Positions 62,705-64,000 of a DNA stretch of 64,000 nt are shown here, piece by piece. The notes below the pieces were generated by a model. That model searched no databases and was not told where the DNA came from. It saw only the letters and a program-made list of their open reading frames with translations. Numbering within the stretch: position 1 is the first letter of the stretch; every line of letters begins with the position of its first letter. The position numbers and the translations under genes are program-made. Origin of the DNA: CAYLPJ01 sp964385465 (lineage in GTDB: Bacteria; Planctomycetota; Phycisphaerae; SM23-33); NCBI GenBank assembly GCA_964385465.1, contig CAYLPJ010000011.1, positions 1-64,000 of the forward strand, read 5' to 3'.

Positions 62705-62716
62705 AACCCGGCGGCG

Positions 62717-64000
62717 TCACTCGCCGTTAAGCAGATCCAGCAGGGGTTTGGGGCGGTCGGTGCCTGGGGTGTACGCCGGGCGCTCGACCCAGGGGGCGAC
62801 GCTGCGGACACAGGCCATATCCATCCAATGCTGCAGCCGTGCCGGCCCCAGGTCCCAGGTCATGTGGAAGTGGTTCGCCGGGGCGTACTGCTTGTACTCG
62901 GGCATGGTCGCGTACTTCGGCACCACCCACGTGTGGGGCCAGGTCGGCGTGGACGTATTGGCGACGGCCTTGGCGAGCTTGGCGGGCATTGAGGTGGTGG
63001 TCGCCTCGTCCCAGACCATCGCGAAGCGGTCGCTGTCCCCCGCGTAGGCCAGCCGCGCCGCGATGCCGTCGATCCCCCCCGGAGTCATGAACGTCACGCT
63101 GTTGCCGCCGCCGGGGAAGTAGAACTCATCGGCCAGGGGCATGGCCACGCCCTTCATGCAGGCCGCGGCATCGGCTCCGGGTCTGGCCGACCAGTTGAAA
63201 CTGGCCGAACCGCTGTTGTCTCCATCGACGAACCCGCGCTTCGCCCAGAGTTCGCGCCCGGTGTGCTTGACCTTGACCTTCCTGGCGAGGGCCTTGATTT
63301 CGGCGGGTTCCCAGACCTTGCGGAAGTCCATGAACAGCGGGGGGTTGCCCCCGCTCAGCCAGGTCATGAACAGCATGGTCAGCAGGCCCTGGACATCGGC
63401 CTCGGTGGCGAACGGCTGGGCGGGCTTGGGGCCGCGGTGATCGAAGGTCGAGTTGAACAGGCTCTCCATGGCGTCGGCAACCGGCAAGGGCACGCCGCGG
63501 GGGTCGCTGCCCCACTCGAGCTGGCTCATGAACCCCCCGCCGACGGCGTTGAGATCCTCCATCAAGTCGCGGACGATCAGGTACATCGCCAGCGAGTCGT
63601 CGAACCGCTTGCTGTCGGCCTTGTCGCGAAGCTCCAGCCGCTTGCCCACGTGCTGGTCCACCCAGCCGCGGAGGGCCTGGAGCTCCTTCTTGTCGTAGGC
63701 GCCCTTGGCGAGCATGTCGGCCAGGAGCTTCATGTCCAGCCGCGCGATCTCGACGCCGAAGCTCCGGCGGGTGGCGATGACGTGGGCCAGGGCCGTCTCC
63801 ATGCCCATCGAGTCGTGCCCGAGGACCATGACCCGCCGGCCCTTGAGCCCGGCGTAGGTCAGCGCCGCGTAGCACCAGTCCACCAGGGCCGTCACCGTCG
63901 CGCTTGTGGGCTTGGGCTTCTGCCCGGTGTCGGGCCAGGAGCCGACGTTCAGCGCAACCAGCCGCCCGCTCTGGGCGAGAGCCCCGTTGACGGCGTGGGC
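62717..64000 (-). CDS. L-fucose isomerase-like protein (N-terminus beyond window)
   Basis: The frame stays open through base 64000, so the start is missing; about 427 residues are visible. GHDSMGMETA, ATEADVQGLLTMLFMTW, FMDFRKVWEP and NHFHMTWDLG correspond in order to the Ser/Met loop, the Glu and Asp metal ligands and the C-terminal His region of L-fucose/L-arabinose isomerase-fold proteins. Such enzymes interconvert aldoses and ketoses using Mn2+. Fucose, rhamnose or arabinose use fits a strain that degrades algal or plant glycans. The exact sugar is unresolved. Confidence 0.75.
   Translation of the reverse strand, partial: AHAVNGALAQSGRLVALNVGSWPDTGQKPKPTSATVTALVDWCYAALTYAGLKGRRVMVLGHDSMGMETALAHVIATRRSFGVEIARLDMKLLADMLAKGAYDKKELQALRGWVDQHVGKRLELRDKADSKRFDDSLAMYLIVRDLMEDLNAVGGGFMSQLEWGSDPRGVPLPVADAMESLFNSTFDHRGPKPAQPFATEADVQGLLTMLFMTWLSGGNPPLFMDFRKVWEPAEIKALARKVKVKHTGRELWAKRGFVDGDNSGSASFNWSARPGADAAACMKGVAMPLADEFYFPGGGNSVTFMTPGGIDGIAARLAYAGDSDRFAMVWDEATTTSMPAKLAKAVANTSTPTWPHTWVVPKYATMPEYKQYAPANHFHMTWDLGPARLQHWMDMACVRSVAPWVERPAYTPGTDRPKPLLDLLNGE

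Overview
This is a very GC-rich bacterial window that most likely comes from a planctomycete (Planctomycetota, possibly Phycisphaerae). The strongest marker is an LEPR-x-LL N-terminal motif on a 1,329-residue secreted protein. Supporting markers are the many Gfo/Idh/MocA oxidoreductases (five), tandem DUF1080 domains, a ThuA-DUF6807 fusion, BNR-repeat proteins, an ECF sigma factor and abundant secreted polysaccharide-active enzymes. No IS element, prophage, CRISPR array or rRNA was seen. Most long reading frames opposite or beside the genes are GC-driven shadows and are left out.

Layout. 0-13.4 kb holds housekeeping and mixed genes: the N-terminal part of a MoxR AAA ATPase, a secreted beta-helix protein, a PyrK-type ferredoxin reductase-like subunit, a coupled 6-phosphofructokinase/PBP4-type carboxypeptidase pair, a PilZ protein, tRNA-Arg(ACG), a sodium:solute symporter, a GH5 enzyme, a BNR-repeat protein and an SPL-like radical SAM protein. 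13.5-21.8 kb holds a 1,270-residue secreted protein of unknown function with a perfect 114-bp internal repeat, a small membrane protein, and the LEPR protein, which joins arylsulfotransferase, two DUF1566 and dockerin-like regions. 22-25.3 kb holds an ECF sigma factor, a CpxP/Spy-like His-rich protein coupled to an anti-sigma-like protein, and an ArsF-ArsG organoarsenical efflux pair.

25.3-35.2 kb is a minus-strand carbohydrate block: a GH28-like enzyme, an Asp-box/GH74-like protein, three Gfo/Idh/MocA oxidoreductases and a heparinase-like lyase. 35.4-42.3 kb is a TetR-controlled RND efflux operon whose four genes all overlap.

42.3-59.5 kb is the most interesting region. Minus-strand genes (Gfo/Idh/MocA, GH51-like, TAT-Gfo/Idh/MocA, ThuA-DUF6807, sugar epimerase-like TIM barrel) diverge from plus-strand genes (double DUF1080, two GH94-like phosphorylases, GH116, MFS permease). 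Together they could join oxidative 3-keto-glycoside cleavage to intracellular phosphorolysis of beta-glycosides. 60-64 kb holds a metallophosphoesterase-PHP fusion, trpD, and the C-terminal part of an L-fucose isomerase-like protein.
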